Origin: Ziziphus jujuba
Taxonomy: Eukaryota; Streptophyta; Magnoliopsida; Rosales; Rhamnaceae
Direction: 5' to 3'
Length of the DNA stretch: 64,000 bases
Assembly (NCBI RefSeq): GCF_031755915.1
Contig: NC_083382.1
Span: 33,130,501 to 33,194,500, forward strand
Numbering within the stretch: the first letter of the stretch is position 1; each line of letters starts with the position of its first letter. The position numbers and the translations under genes were made by a program. The notes under the pieces were generated by a model. The model worked only from the letters and a program-made list of their open reading frames with translations. It was not told where the DNA came from and did no database searches. Below, one piece after another: positions 23,960 through 36,664 of the stretch.

Positions 23960-24200
23960 GTACAATACTATTGTACCTATCTGAGAAATAATTACCCTTG
24001 ACGGGTTTGGAACTATCCAAGTAGTCTTTGAGAACTTGAATTCCAAAAGTTCCATCTTCCTCCTAGAAATGGAAGGCGTCTCCAACTTTATGATTAATTG
24101 CCTTAACAAAATCACGCCATCCCTTGGACTGAAACATGGGCTTCTTGTATCGACCGGGCCGAAATGACAGCTGGAATTTGTTTCCAAGGTGAAACTTTGT
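23960..24200 (-). pseudogene. B3 DNA-binding domain fragment
   Basis: The minus strand reads RPGRYKKPMFQSKGWRDFVK, then NHKVGDAFHF, a stop (TAG), then EEDGTFGIQVLKDYL. The KPMFQSKGW...V...GD.F.F pattern is the C-terminal half of the plant B3 domain, as in the two larger B3 genes at 28488 and 60833. The stop at the end of HF, just where the others have Tyr or Ser, and lack of the N-terminal half mark it as a remnant. It lies between MITE 1 and the remorin pseudogene. Confidence 0.7.
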
Positions 24201-24254
24201 TTCTTTAAAGTCTGTTTTGTTTCTGCTGCTGCTATTATGAACCAATGTTTACAG

Positions 24255-25466
24255 GAATATCAACATCTGATTTATTAGAACGAAATATTACGGCCATGGA
24301 GGAGATGAACAAGAAGATAGTGATGACCTTTGCCACAGCAATTGCAACAGCTGCTTTAGCAGTTCACTCATTGGAAGAAGCAGAACTTCAATATCAGAAA
24401 ACAATGAAGGAAAGTCTCAGAATCTCGAGGACCAACACAAAAACCAGAAAAGATGGCATGCCAAAATCTGGTATGGTAACCAGGAGACTCTCAAACAAGG
24501 AAGCAAAAGGTGCTGGTAATTGTTGACGGTAGAGATTTATAGGGTTTAATTTCTATCTTCACAAAGTGTTTGGTAGAGAATTTTTAAGTTTTCCCATTTT
24601 CTAGGTGAAGTTTCAATTATAAGGTTGCTGGGTCTGATCATAAGGCATCTGAAAATACCTTTCCTAACCGGTATCCAAGCTGGACATCTTCTGTCCGAGC
24701 AGATAGAAACCAAAGTCAAATGGGGATACCATCAAGACAGAATGGTGTAAGATCTAAAGCAGATGTTTCGGAGATAGCTCAGATGGAAAAGATTAGGAAA
24801 AGGTAAAATTTAGTTATTTGTTTTGGTGTTCAGTTTGCTAAGATGGACATGTTTACTAAATTTTGGATACCAAATGATGTAGTACTTAGCAAAAACTAAG
24901 TGGGTCCCCCAGCAAGCTAATAAAATTATGTAATTGGTATATGAAATTTAGTAAAGTGATTAGAAAATTTTTCATCCTCAATAAAGATACACGAAAAAAA
25001 AAAAAAAAAAAAAAAGGAAAAAGGACATTTATAATGGTAGTTATGCCTTATGAGCATATAATTTCACGTATGAGAAAATGAAATCTACAATCTTGCTTGG
25101 GAGAATGAGAAAAAGATGAAAGTCAAACTAAAGAACGAAAGGACAAAGGTTCTTTTTACTTCAACCAACTTCTGTTTTTATTATTGAAAAACTTTGAATA
25201 TGAATGCATAAGCACTTTGCTTTTCTTTTTCTTTTTTTTTTTTGTTTTTTTCCTGGGGATTTTAGAGCATATTAGAGCAGAGAAGGGCTCAAAATCAGAG
25301 ACATTACCAAAACAAGATAGCAAGGATAGATGATATAACAAAAGGAGCAAGAGCACAAATTGAAGACAAAAGAAGACAGAAAGAATCTGAGGTGAAGGAA
25401 AAGGCCAAGAGAATTAGATCTACAGGCAAAGTTCGTGTTACATGTTTCTGCTTCACTTGTTACTAG
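24255..25466 (+). pseudogene. Remorin-family protein, broken
   Basis: Remorins are plasma-membrane scaffold proteins with a C-terminal coiled-coil. Inferred exons: 24255-24515 (acceptor TTTACAG; MEEMNKKIVM and an Ala-rich helix), about 24621-24802 (ends QMEKIRKR before GTAAAA), 25068-25148 (YEKMKSTIL, then WENEKKMKVKLKNERTK in a shifted frame) and 25266-25466 (ILEQRRAQNQ, ARIDDITKGARAQIEDK, KAKRIRSTGKV, ending CFCFTCY). These are the ordered blocks of the Remorin_C domain with its Cys-rich end. Lesions: one base missing in the codons for the usual ILAWEN, loss of the AG acceptor before exon 3, and an unclear exon 1-2 junction that gives a stop in one reading. No N-terminal start exon is certain. 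Confidence 0.8.
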
Positions 25467-27449
25467 GACTGGGATTCACTGATTTGAGATGCTTTGCTAA
25501 GCACAATAAACAGAAACACTGAACTATATCCCAACTAGATTTAGTGTAAGTGAAATTACTGGTGGAATATATTTATTATTGATAATGTAACACACATAAT
25601 TAATATACATATCAGGACATATATATATTAAGTTTTTTGATCATGTAACATAGAAAAGTTCAATGTCACACATCAAGATAACAATATTTTTAATTTGGCC
25701 CTTTTCGATTCAAGTGGATTTAGTTTGAATAAGCTGAAATATTAACTGTAGTATTTTACCCTGATGGCAAGTCGAATAGATTTGAACTAGAAGTTGATGT
25801 AATCTTCTTTCAGTGTTGAATTTTAAATTTAAAATAGCATATATGAGCCCCTGGTTATACATATTGCTAAATTATAAACCAGTTGTCATTGGTTCATGTT
25901 GCATAATATCCATTCCTTAATTATACCTATACTAGAGAGCTAAACAAATATTTTCTCCTTTTTCCGAAGTTAAGTGGCATGGAAAAGGGTTATTTACAGG
26001 ATTTTCTTTTTGCCCCATATTTTCTTTGGAAGAGGGTTTTTGAGGGATTAAGGAGAATAATGCAAGAAATAGACAGAATAGCAACTCATTGATCCAAACA
26101 GCTGATACATATGCATTGAAGAGGCATATATTGAAACTCTAATTAAAAACCAGTTCAAATAGAAGTAAAATCACAATTTAAAGAAGACAAAATTTCCTTT
26201 ACTTATTCTCACTTCCTCTCTCTGCCTAAATAAAGTTTTTAGCTTTCATCCTCTCTAAGCCTTACAACGGTATTCATCTTAGATTTTATTAATCTTAGTA
26301 TGAAGTGGATTGAAATGGACAATTCTTATGTGAACTAAATTAAGTAGAAGAATATAAGCCCAAGATCTTGATTTGGATATCTTTAGATGGGATTTGTTAC
26401 TTGATAGTTTCCTCAATTTTGAGCGCAAAGGGTGCATTACCCATGGCCATCGCATTGTATGAGATTAGCTCCACCATAAGACAATATAGTATCCCTATCA
26501 ATTGTCACAATTCTAGGCTTTCTAGCTACAAGTCTACAACCTCCTCTTATATCACAGTACCATCAGATAGAGATTATGTCTCCTCCTACATTAGCATTCT
26601 AATCTGTGGTCATTGTCACAGCCTACTATGTCCAAAATTGTTAATATACACCACTTTCTAATAGCTTAAGATCTTGGTTGTCTATTTGGCTTAACGTTCA
26701 AATCCTTCTAACCCTCATTTCTAGTAATGTCCTGTTATGCACTTGTGAAGGGTCCAAATTCTTTCAGTAACTTTACCTGATCACTTGAAAAAAATGGTAT
26801 TGCAGTGCATTTGGCAGACATTCCTACAAACAAAACACGCAGAAGAAAACTTAACTATCACTACAAAGACATTAAAATTTTGTATAAAGATATATTTATT
26901 ATGTGACAGTTTGCATATTTTATTTTAGAAACTGATTTTCACTGAAATAGATGGAAATCTGTAACACTCCGATACATTGCTGATATATAACTACACATAA
27001 AGAACCAAATAAGAGGCAAAGACAATATCAAATTCTTAACCACAAAAGAGTATTCTTTGATAAACAAATTTGGAGCGTACTTAGAGCTTCACTATCATAG
27101 AAGACAAGTTCTAAATGTGAATACGACTGCTGTCTGCTAGTAGATCTTATCAGCAAAGCCTTGAGGCCAAAAACGAGAATATATATACACGCACGAGGAA
27201 ATAAGAAAATGTGAATGTTCGTTTGTGCAATATTCAGGAACAATCAATTAAAATTAAATCGATGCTAACAAACTTCCATTTGGTTTCCCTTTAAGCAAAT
27301 TGGATGGCCAAAATGAACGACGCTCAGCAAAGCAAAACACTAGCTAGCAATTAACATCAAGCACAACTTTTTTCAAATTGATTTTCCAACATTTTTCCAA
27401 GCAACCAAACAGACCAAAAAAAATAAAAAAGCAAAATTTATAGAAACTT
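25467..27449. other. Intergenic, no supported gene
   Basis: AT-rich sequence. The open frame at 26368-26661 has no domain resemblance. The right end may be old intron of the ABCF3-like fragment. Confidence 0.5.
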
Positions 27450-27696
27450 ACAGAACGACATTCAGAGAATTTGGTGACGCATTCAGCTCCGACAAGAAGC
27501 ATTACCAGACCCGTCTTACCTTTCCTTTCTTGCCAATGCGCGGAAGAATTGGAGGGCCTTCGAAAGCCCCCTCGCCGTGGACCCGAAATCGAAGCCTTCT
27601 TCGGCGAGGACATTGATGATGTAGTCGATTATAGGCTGATCCATGTCCTGTGCTCGCCGACCCAGCACTTCGTGGACCACCGAGCTCGCCGATTAT
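27450..27696 (-). pseudogene. ABCF3/GCN3-like first-exon fragment
   Basis: ABCF3 (GCN20-type) proteins are soluble ABC ATPases linked to translation control. The minus strand encodes ASSVVHEVLGRRAQDMDQP, IIDYIINVLAEEGFDFG, then in a shifted frame VHGEGAFEG, and after a stretch that does not fit, MLLVGAECVTKFSECRS followed by a GTAAGTTT donor at 27450. These match the N-terminal region of plant ABCF3 proteins as I recall it. The start Met is missing before ASSVV, one base is lost after FDFG, and the sequence between the second and third blocks is altered. No ATPase domain exons were seen to the left. Confidence 0.75.
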
Positions 27697-28037
27697 AGGA
27701 TCTTGGCAAGACGTGGGATACGAGACACGGCGATTCCAGTACCCCAGATTCGGCGGAGGTTTGGTGATCGGTAAGTTTGCAGTGACGGTCATCTTCTCCA
27801 AGTCAAGGGAGGAAGCAAAAGGGTAGGAAGAGAAGGTCGGCAAGCGAGAGGCAGAGGGAGAGGAAGAGGGTGAGATTAAAATTCTAAGGGCGTTTTCTAT
27901 TAGATATATATACAGTGGTTGATTTGGGTTTTAATTACCAAAACGACACCGGTTTAATATTTTAAATATAATGTGAGGGTATGTCTCATATAATTAATAG
28001 TTGTTAATTAAATAATTAAAAAAAATTAACGAATCGC

Positions 28038-28042
<5 letters not shown>

Positions 28043-28073
<31 letters not shown>
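28043..28073. repeat. (GA)n microsatellite
   Basis: Uninterrupted GA run. No gene association is evident. Confidence 0.95.
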
Positions 28074-28077
<4 letters not shown>

Positions 28078-28179
28078 AGATTTGGTTAAAAGCACACAGT
28101 AGCTAGTCCTTTTATTAATATATAGAACTGGAACAAAGACGTACGGTTTGTTGTGGAACACGACCAAACAAATTAATTA

Positions 28180-30467
28180 AAGAAGCATACAGGAGGGGAA
28201 CAAGGCGACTACTCACTCAGCAATTAAACATAGCCAAATTAAGCAACTACAATAGTAATTTCCAGCTAGGTAGCTAGCTAGTTACATACAAAACTAACAT
28301 GATCACCAAAAGCCTTTGAAACACTAGTAACTAGATAGCTAGCTAAGGGGAATAATTAACTAGAAAATGCATATTAAAAATTTTTAATTACTTCCCATGC
28401 ATATGCATATATGAATGCCATGCATGCATAGAAATATTTAGAAATTATTTCATGAACTTATAATTCCCCTCTCATTTGTTGCGTGGATTATGCCGGAATA
28501 TTATTATTGCGGCCGGTAACGCGAATTCCGCACAGTCCGTTGTCCTCTATATAGAAATGGATACGGTCTCCAATTTGAAGAGCATTCCTCCTGACGAATT
28601 CAAGCCAACCGCGAGACTGAAATACAGGCTTGGGGTGGTCACCTTTACGGATCCAGACGACGAACTTATGGATTTCGCCATTGTTGCCGTCAGTTACTTC
28701 AAGTTTGTGACCAATCTGCAGATACGAAAGATTGGCTTTTATAAATCCTGTTGGAACTGACAGTCTCTGCGTTACATCGGTTTCTGTCAGTGTTTTTTCG
28801 AATGAACCGATTATCTTCGATATATATATATATATATCTCCGCTGCTTTCTCTAATTTACTTCCATATGCAAATTGTGTGATCGCATTCGTAAATATTTG
28901 ATCGTATATTTATAGGCGCTAGCTCAACTTCACCATGCGGTTTGGTTTGCCTTTACAGCAATAATTCATCACTTACTGCCATCGGCTTCTAGAAGTATTC
29001 AAATAAAAATCAATATATCTAGCTACAAAATTAATTAATTTGTTTTTCTCTCGTTTTATTCTTCTTGAACGCGAGATATTGCATAATATATTTCACAATG
29101 ACATGTCGTTTTCCTTCTTTTTTATTTTTTAATTATTAAGTATTAGTGAACAAAGACTAACATAGTCAAAATGATTACATTTGACTCTTGATACTAAGAG
29201 TATCAATTGTCAGCTTTATAATCTCGAGAGTACGAAACTGCTTGAAAAGTGTATCTAAAGCCATTTCACTTTCATCTAATGCTCGTTGTCTCGTAGTACG
29301 TGCTAGTTGCAGTCTCCATGCAATTTTAAAAGCAAAAGAAAAAGAAAAAGAGAGAGGAGAAAGATTGTGTTTTTCTTTTTTTTTTTCGTAATAGAGAAAG
29401 GAGAAAAATTATTTGTGTTTTAGGAATGCAAAATTAATAAATTGACTGCGGATCTAAAGGAAAGGGAGAGACCAATCTGCGCATCTTACGGAAACAGAGT
29501 CTGATCAAGCCATCAGAACACACGCATGGCCTATAACATTCCAATTTCTTTTTTTTTTTTTTTTTTTCAAAAACAAGATCTTGTCCGGCTGTCCCACCAA
29601 AAATCTCGTATGCATGTATGATTATAGCTTTCCAACTAAGACAATAGTAGAAGAAAAAGAGTGAGATAACGTACACATGGCAGGGACATTCTGATCTAGT
29701 CATCAGAAATACCAGCATAGCATATAACATTCCAAAATTTTGTTTTTCTTTGAAAAAAAAAAAAAAAAAAAGATCATACTTTTCGAACTTAAATGTAGCT
29801 GGATGTTGACTTTCCGGCTGTCCCACCACAAAATTTTCAGTGTACGATTATAGTTTTCCAACAAGTTTATTACTAATTAAAAATCATGCCCACGTATACA
29901 AATTTGTAATGAAATAAAAATCATGCTTTGGTCTATTTATTTATTTGCATTTCTTAATCTTTTGATGAAGATCAAATAAATTCGCTTTTGGCCGACCAAC
30001 TTTTAGATATGGATATGATCAGCACGTGCTTGGATGACGAATTCGATCCAAGATATTAATAAAGACAGTAATTATTAATTAAAAAATAACTGTGAATGCC
30101 TTTTTAGAATTGACATATATTGTATATGTACAATATGGTAATATAATCGGAAATTAATTATAGTATTCCATCATCTAATCCGTTCATTTACATATTGGAT
30201 CAAGTCAAAAGTTCAATTGAAAATGAATTCCAAGACCAAAATTGACTCTTCCTCGAAAACAAACTATTCATGATTTTACATCCAAAAAAACAAAATGTAA
30301 GATTTTTTGGAATTTCAACCTAAGTCATGCCAATCTATTGTATCTACAAACATACATCTATATCTTCTTTTTTCATTAAATTATTGCAGCATCTCCAATG
30401 ACATGCCATTAGCCAAATAACTTTTTATTTTATTTTTCTTTTTCTCGCTCCAATTCAGCTTTGTATA

Positions 30468-30499
<32 letters not shown>

Positions 30500-30740
30500 C
30501 TTTTTCTCGCTCCAATTCAGCTTTGTATACTTTGCTATGTCATTTTTTGACAGTCCATTATAACAAAGTCTATGAGGCCCACACCATTTGTCGGTTTGAT
30601 TTTGATTTTCACTTTTTATAAATTGGCATAAGATAAAATTAAAGTGAGAGTTACAGCAATTTAAATCAGAGCTTGGGACCAATTTTATTTTTTAGCATTT
30701 GTATTTAAAAACCAATGTTAAAATTTGGTACTTACTATTG
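28180..30740. repeat. Segmental duplication, copy A (with B3 gene)
   Basis: This stretch and 60560-63030 share, in the same order and orientation, the B3 coding block, its 3' flank (AATTATTTCATGAACTTATA), and upstream blocks such as CCAACAAGTTTATTACTAAT, AAAATGTAAGATTTTTTGGA and ACAGCAATTTAAAT. Copy A has a roughly 190-bp internal duplication at 29515-29830 and a 30-bp duplicated CTTTTTCTCGCTCC block at about 30440 and 30500. Confidence 0.85.
28488..28820 (-). CDS. B3-domain protein, near-complete domain without a clear start
   Basis: B3 domains bind DNA in plant transcription factors. The minus strand reads FEKTLTETDVTQRLSVPTGF, a middle with LEVTDGNNGEIHKF, then KPVFQSRGWLEFVRRNALQI and GDRIHFYIEDNG, ending in TAA at 28488-28490. 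This is a full-length B3 fold pattern of about 105 residues. No ATG is visible in frame upstream before the AT-repeat at 28821-28838, so it is either an inner/last exon or has lost its start. It is a paralogue of 60833-61117. It could be a pseudogene; no internal stop was found. Confidence 0.65.
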   Translation of the reverse strand, partial: SKIIGSFEKTLTETDVTQRLSVPTGFIKANLSYLQIGHKLEVTDGNNGEIHKFVVWIRKGDHPKPVFQSRGWLEFVRRNALQIGDRIHFYIEDNGLCGIRVTGRNNNIPA

Positions 30741-32487
30741 AAAAGCTCAAACTGATGCCAAATTTAAAAGTACATATGCCCAAACGCTTTGCCATCAGAT
30801 GCTCTAAGTCAAGAAACCCCACGCTAATTAAAAAAAACTGAAGGCCCCACAAGCCTTCGACTCGTTTTCTTCTTGTGTTGTGTGGGAAGCACATGCCGCT
30901 TTACATATATATTGTCTACGGCATATTTATGATGCTGAAAGCAATTTGTCAAAACATTTAGACCATTACAATGTTTCATTAATTAATTTTTTTTTTTAAA
31001 GAAAATTGGCATTTAGCTAATTTTTTTAAAAATAATAATAATATATAGAGATTTTATAATCAATAATACTAAAATCATCCTACAAATGAAAAAAATATAT
31101 TGAATCTTTTTACGATGCATGGTGCATGATTCATGATGCATGATGCATGATGTATTTGTTCCAACATTAATTGGTGACGTTATTAGCATATCTAGGGGAT
31201 GTTTGGTACGCAAGACAAGGTTGGACTGGACTAGATCAGATAGGATATGTATGGATTAAATATGATCAGACAGGAAATAATAGCACAGTTCTGTGTTTGA
31301 TATAATTCTGGACTAAATGGTGAACTAGTTGTCCCATATTTGGTGCAGGATCGGATTGGACTGAATTATTTTATAATTATTTAAAATAATTATTTTTAAA
31401 AGTGAAAATTTTAAATGATAGATTTATTTTTGCAAAACAAAAATATTATATTTACATACAAAATTTAAAATTTTTTTTCTTTTTTTTTTTTTGTTACACC
31501 TACAAATTATGCGAAACCCCTGGAAGAATCTTATGAAATATCGATATATTATGTAATTCGTGTAAAGTAACTAAAGTTAGATGTAGAAGGTTTTTTACTC
31601 TTCAAAGAGGCATAATTGATGGTTGACTGTTGGTATTCATGCGTTAATGGCATATGTGATGCCTATTTCTTTTCTATTTCAGGTGCGATCAAACACTTTA
31701 GGAGTTGTTGGATTCCTAGGAGATAGCAAGCAAAAAAAATGTTGCCATAACAAGGGCACGCAAACATGTAGCTGTTGTTTGTGATAGCTTAACAATATGC
31801 CATAACACCTTCCTGGCAAGGCTCAAACGCCATATCCACTACTTTGGTATGGTTAAGCATGCAGAGCCTGGCACTTTGGTAGGATCAAGATTGGGTATGA
31901 ATCGAATTTTGCCGTCCATTAGCTAAATTGCATTCATGGGCCCCTTAACACACTTTCACATTTTTTCAAGTGGAACATTTCCTGGAGGACCACGGAAGTA
32001 CAGATGCTTCTTGTGCAGTTGTTTTATTTCTCTGGCAGAGTAACAAGTATAGTAATTATGTAAGCATCAAAAATTTTTTTTTTCCCCTTTTTTCCTTTGT
32101 ATATATACAGAACAAATTATTGATTCCTAACTTGTATATATTTTCAAAACCATTGTATACTAAGCAAAAATTCACAAAATTCAGTTCCTAATAGACAATT
32201 CAACTGACAATAGTAATCTTACTCTTTAAATTAGGGACTAGATGCACATCCTTCAAAAATTGCTTACCAACGCATAGAACGAAACATTAGAAAAGTAAAT
32301 TGGCTAATCTCTTTCAATCTAGTGATACACAAATAATAATTAAATAAATCTTGGAGCAAAGCAGGTCAGATGAATGATTAGATCAATTTAGAACCATAAA
32401 AGGCATGAGTTTAGTTTCAACATTGGACATTCAGTAAGCAAATCAATCAAGAAGTTCTGCCTGCGAATGTATATTCCCAATGCTCTA
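28840..32487. other. Intergenic, AT-rich
   Basis: No supported gene. It includes upstream parts of duplication copy A to about 30740, a GATGCATGATGCATGATG-type repeat near 31120-31150, and an unexplained stretch at 31660-32190 with short open frames only. Confidence 0.5.
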
Positions 32488-33620
32488 TCACTTCTCAACA
32501 ACTCCTTCATTTGGGGTTTTGGTAGTCACCTGATCAATTGAATGCACTATGCTCTGAAGTAGGGGTGGGCTCGGTGCGGATCGGTTCGGTTTTATGGACT
32601 TTTTAAAACTGAACCGATCAACTCGGTTTGGATTGGATATGAAACCGAACCAAACCGACCGCCACGTTCAACCCGAAACTGAATCAAAGCGATGAGCATT
32701 GGTCGGTTTGGGTTGGGTTAACGGTTTAGACCAATTTGGGCCTCATATTGGCCCTTGACCCAATTTTTTTTATTTATGCTATTTTGAGATAGAAATTGTA
32801 TACATTGGGTTCAAAATTGTATAAAGTTTTTTTAGGCCTTTTTAATTATCAATCTTCAATCGTATTCATGCATTATATTTTGAATTAAGTATTTTTTTCA
32901 AGCTATTTCCTAAATTAAATAATTTTAACATACATTCACCTAGTAAAAATACCAAATAAACTAACTATTAACTACAATACAACATAAAACCATACAACTA
33001 CAATACAAGTGATATAATACAACATAAAACCATACAACTACAATATAAGTCTACAACTACAACCTAATTATACGAATACATCATACACCAACAATATATT
33101 CTACAACAAATCTACAACCATTATTAATTATAAAATAGAATACAACCCATATTTGAAATCTTAAATTTCAAAATGAACTTATAATTAACTAAACTAACAT
33201 CCATAAAAATAAAAATTATTTTAGAAAGTCTTCTTCCACACTCTTCAATTCCATTCTCATAATAAATAAAATAATAGTTTTATTTTATAATTATATACTA
33301 TATTTATATATAAAAGTAAAATAAATGTTAGTTTAATTGATGATCGGTTTGGTGCGGGCTGGGTTAGGTAAAATTTCATCCAACCCGCAACCCAAACCGA
33401 CCGTTTTGGTTTTTTATATATTTAACTGAATCAAACCAATTAATAAGTTAAAACCAATCCAAACTAAACCAAATATGTCGGTTTGGTTGGTTTGGTCGGT
33501 CTAGTTCGGTTTTTGCCCACCCCTACTCTGAAGCTCTTCCCATATGGCTTTGTATACCATTCTTTGCCTATTTACAGCAGATTGGCCCTCAAAAGCTGCA
33601 GAGACGACATCAATGTTGCA
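32488..33620 (-). pseudogene. BolA-like protein, last exon split by a hAT MITE
   Basis: BolA proteins work with monothiol glutaredoxins in iron-sulfur trafficking. The right part (33526-33620) reads [20 protein letters not shown] and [11 protein letters not shown]; the left part (32488-32559) continues IVHSIDQVTTKTPNE, ending in a TGA at 32488. The FEG...NRQRMVYK block is the BolA helix-turn-helix-like signature. MITE 2 with its 8-bp target copy sits exactly between them. Read through the insertion, the frame stops after seven foreign residues. Upstream exons were not found with confidence; a possible 48-bp exon at about 34002-34049 is unassigned. Confidence 0.72.
32560..33525. mobile_element. 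hAT-type MITE 2 (966 bp)
   Basis: Ends are TAGGGGTGGGC and GCCCACCCCTA, perfect inverted 11-mers, with a perfect 8-bp target duplication CTCTGAAG at 32552-32559 and 33526-33533. Subterminal GGTTCGGTTTGG-type repeats resemble MITEs 1 and 3, but the core (ACAACTACAATA repeats near 33000) differs. No coding sequence. Confidence 0.96.
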
Positions 33621-36544
33621 GATTGCAAAATATGGCAGATAAGTATAAGAGACATAAGAACATGAAAATTTAGAAGCGTATATTAGACTATCATATATAT
33701 ATATATATATATATATATCAGTTGTCTTACAGGGAAGCAAAGAGTGGAGCCAACAAAAGTGCAAGATCTACAGATAGAAAGCTTGACTAAACCCATATAC
33801 TCAAGTAATTATATATAATAACACAAAAAGATAAATCTAAGGCACATTTCTTACAGATAAACAGGCACAAAATCACAAAACATATATATAGCAGACAAAG
33901 GTCTCAATTTTTGGTATATGAAGAATTTTAATGTGCCAACAAACATGTAAAATAATTAACAAGTACAAATACAAAACAAACAAAAAACTTACAATGATTG
34001 CAGCACCTAAACTTTGTATGGTGGGAAGCACCTTTGCAGCCTACGATATTAAACCCCATTTATCATCAACAATTCAGAGAGAAAAACAAAACACGCATTA
34101 TATAAAAAGAAATAAAAACCACAAAGGACCAACTATACATACACGATTTTGTTTAATGGCATAAAGTAGTACTAGTCCTTTTATAAGTGAAGAGGACAAC
34201 CATATACCTATCAAATAGTAAATTACATACATAGAGAAAATGTAACAACTATTGACAAAACAATAACAATAACTGCACTACACCCTCATGCTGACAAAGG
34301 TTTATCAATGCAACAAAAAAGGGGTTGTGCTATGTGTTTTAAAAGGTATACATGGCTTGATGAATGTCTATTAGCAGTACGTCCTCCTATATATGCCTTC
34401 CAACTATAGAATCCATTTTTCAGCTTGTTAAATATATATGAGCCCAAAAGCATTCTTGTTTTCCAAGCTTTTGTTCATAACTAGCAGCTCCAAACCCCTA
34501 GCCCACCATATAAATTTGCATATCCAGCTACCCGAATCTGCAAAATTATATTTACAAAGACATAATAAAATAACCGAAAGACACACTCTTCCTTTACAGA
34601 AATCTATACTATCTACAAGATCCTTTACACCCTGCATTTTGCAACACAATTTTCAATCTGGCATCCATCACCAGCTCGTCCATTATTAACAGAAAATTGA
34701 AATAAGATAAATCCATCTAATTACCATAACACAAATTAAAAAATACACAAAATGCTCAACCAAATTGAAATCATTTCACAGAAATAAACACGTTCCAGAA
34801 GCTACAATTCTTCAAACAAAAGACAAAATTATGCATCTCAAGAAAAATTTGCATTCTCACCAGATATAGAAAGAAAAAGTTTACTTCTGTATTAGTTGTA
34901 GCAGTAAAGACAGTTGAGTCCTATTTATCTTCTTAAGCATTATTTGATCAGGCCTTTACTCATGCAAGCAATAAAGAGTCAGATATCAAGGAGTACAAAA
35001 CAATCCCTTCGATTTTGCACTAATAATCATAAGCCAAAATTGATTTTGTGCACTTGTTTCAACATGCAATTTTGAAAGAAAGGTAGATGTCAAAAATAGA
35101 ATGCCTTTTTATTTTTTTAATTTTTTTGATAAACGATGATACAGAATGCCATGAATGGACAATGGAGTTCATATTCATAGCAAATATGCAATTTTATTAT
35201 AAACCATACATTTTACCAAAAAAATGTAGATAACAATTCTAAGCAGTTTCAAATTATGTAAATTGATGAAAGAGATTGACAAGTGTAGCAGTGAGTAGTA
35301 ACATGGGGTAGGAAAATGGGACCAGAAAAGCACGAAGGAGATGGAGAACCAGAACTAGAGGAATTGGTTTTTGAATGAAAACAGAGGAATAATTCTATAT
35401 TTCTTGTTAATGGTAAATATACAGCAATTCTATATTGCTTTTTAATAGTAAATATCAGCTTTTTCATCACCGAATTGGTCATTCTATCTGACTTTTATCA
35501 GCGCAGACAATGGAATTCCATTGCTTCGAATCATAAAAAGAAGCGCATTAGGCTAATTAACCACCAACTTCCTTGGCAATTGGTAAGCCTTTGGCAGGAA
35601 CACAAACAAAGGCATACAAACTAAACTATGAACCAGAAAAAGAAGGAATTGTTTTTTGCCTAATTTACAACAATTCCCTCTCTTCTAGTGTTTCAAAGAC
35701 ATACAAACTAAAATATGAAATGACATAACTATGAAATGAGTATCTATAGAACACATTTCAGATGCTAATTATTCAAGTGTCTTTGAAACACCAGACACTA
35801 ATTTTTCTTCTTTTGCTAAAGCTCAAACGCCAGAAAACTAAACTAACTTTAGATTTAATGACAACCAATTTCAATTTTACAGAAATCAAGAAACAGAGAA
35901 CAAATAACTTCTTAGAAGCATTTCGTCAAACATATAGCAATCATAGATGAGAAAAATTGACTATAATGGCAAAAATTGACTATCTTACCTTCCAAATTTG
36001 CAGTAGTTTGAGATGGCTCTCTATATTTAAGAGTTGTAGATGTAGACCACAAAATTAAGTCTTCTTCCTCATAAATCGAAGCCCTAATTTTGCAAATCGA
36101 AGCCCTAATTTGTGCAGATAAAGAAATCAAATGCAAAACGAAGAAGAAGAAGAAGAAGAATGCAGATGAAGAAGAAGAACACAGAAGAAGAAGAAGAAGA
36201 CATTAGATCGAAGAAGAAGGAAAATAAACGGTTCGAAAAAGGAGAACAGTACTCATCGGGGGTTTCAAATCGGAGAGACGTGGAGAACGGTCCTGCGAGA
36301 GACACCTTCAAGCGAGAGAACGACAGCTACTTCGCAGAGAGCAGGACACAAGTGACCTAAGAGTTGAGATTGGTTAGGTCAGTCCCTTCCAGTGGAATAA
36401 GCTGAGCAAATGGGATAAGTTATCCCATTTTCTAATTTTGCTTCCCAAACAGCGAATTGAGACTGTGGTTTGTCTTGACGTGGCCAGTCCAATGTAACAA
36501 ACACACCCTTAAAGACTTTGTTGGGCTACCTATAGTTGTGGGTT
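33621..36544. other. Mostly non-coding; possible lone exon
   Basis: An AT microsatellite lies at about 33693-33718. On the minus strand 34002-34049 is bracketed by AG (ATATCGTAG) and GTAAGT and would encode AAKVLPTIQSLGAAII, but no gene could be assigned. A (GAA)n tract lies at about 36143-36212, and the open frames over it are by-products. Confidence 0.4.
36143..36212. repeat. (GAA)n-rich tract
   Basis: Imperfect GAA/AAG microsatellite; the Lys/Arg/Glu and Ser/Phe frames over it are low-complexity. Confidence 0.9.
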
Positions 36545-36664
36545 TGGTTCACTTGCTTCACAAGTTGGATCCAAAAGTTATAATTTTTATTTAAAGTCCA
36601 TGTTTTTTTTATGATAATTGGATTCAAAATTTTCAAGTATCTTTAATGAAACCCATTTTGTGAA
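36545..36664. repeat. Dispersed repeat, split copy, left piece
   Basis: Matches about 20060-20136 and stops in TTTTGTGAA at the left end of the MULE. It resumes at 45709. Confidence 0.8.

Noticed and set aside
31660..32191. Possible gene with frames near 31680 and 31970
   Set aside because: Short frames with stops, no recognised motif and no convincing splice sites.
36112..36360. Lys/Arg/Glu-rich open frame
   Set aside because: Translation of a GAA microsatellite.
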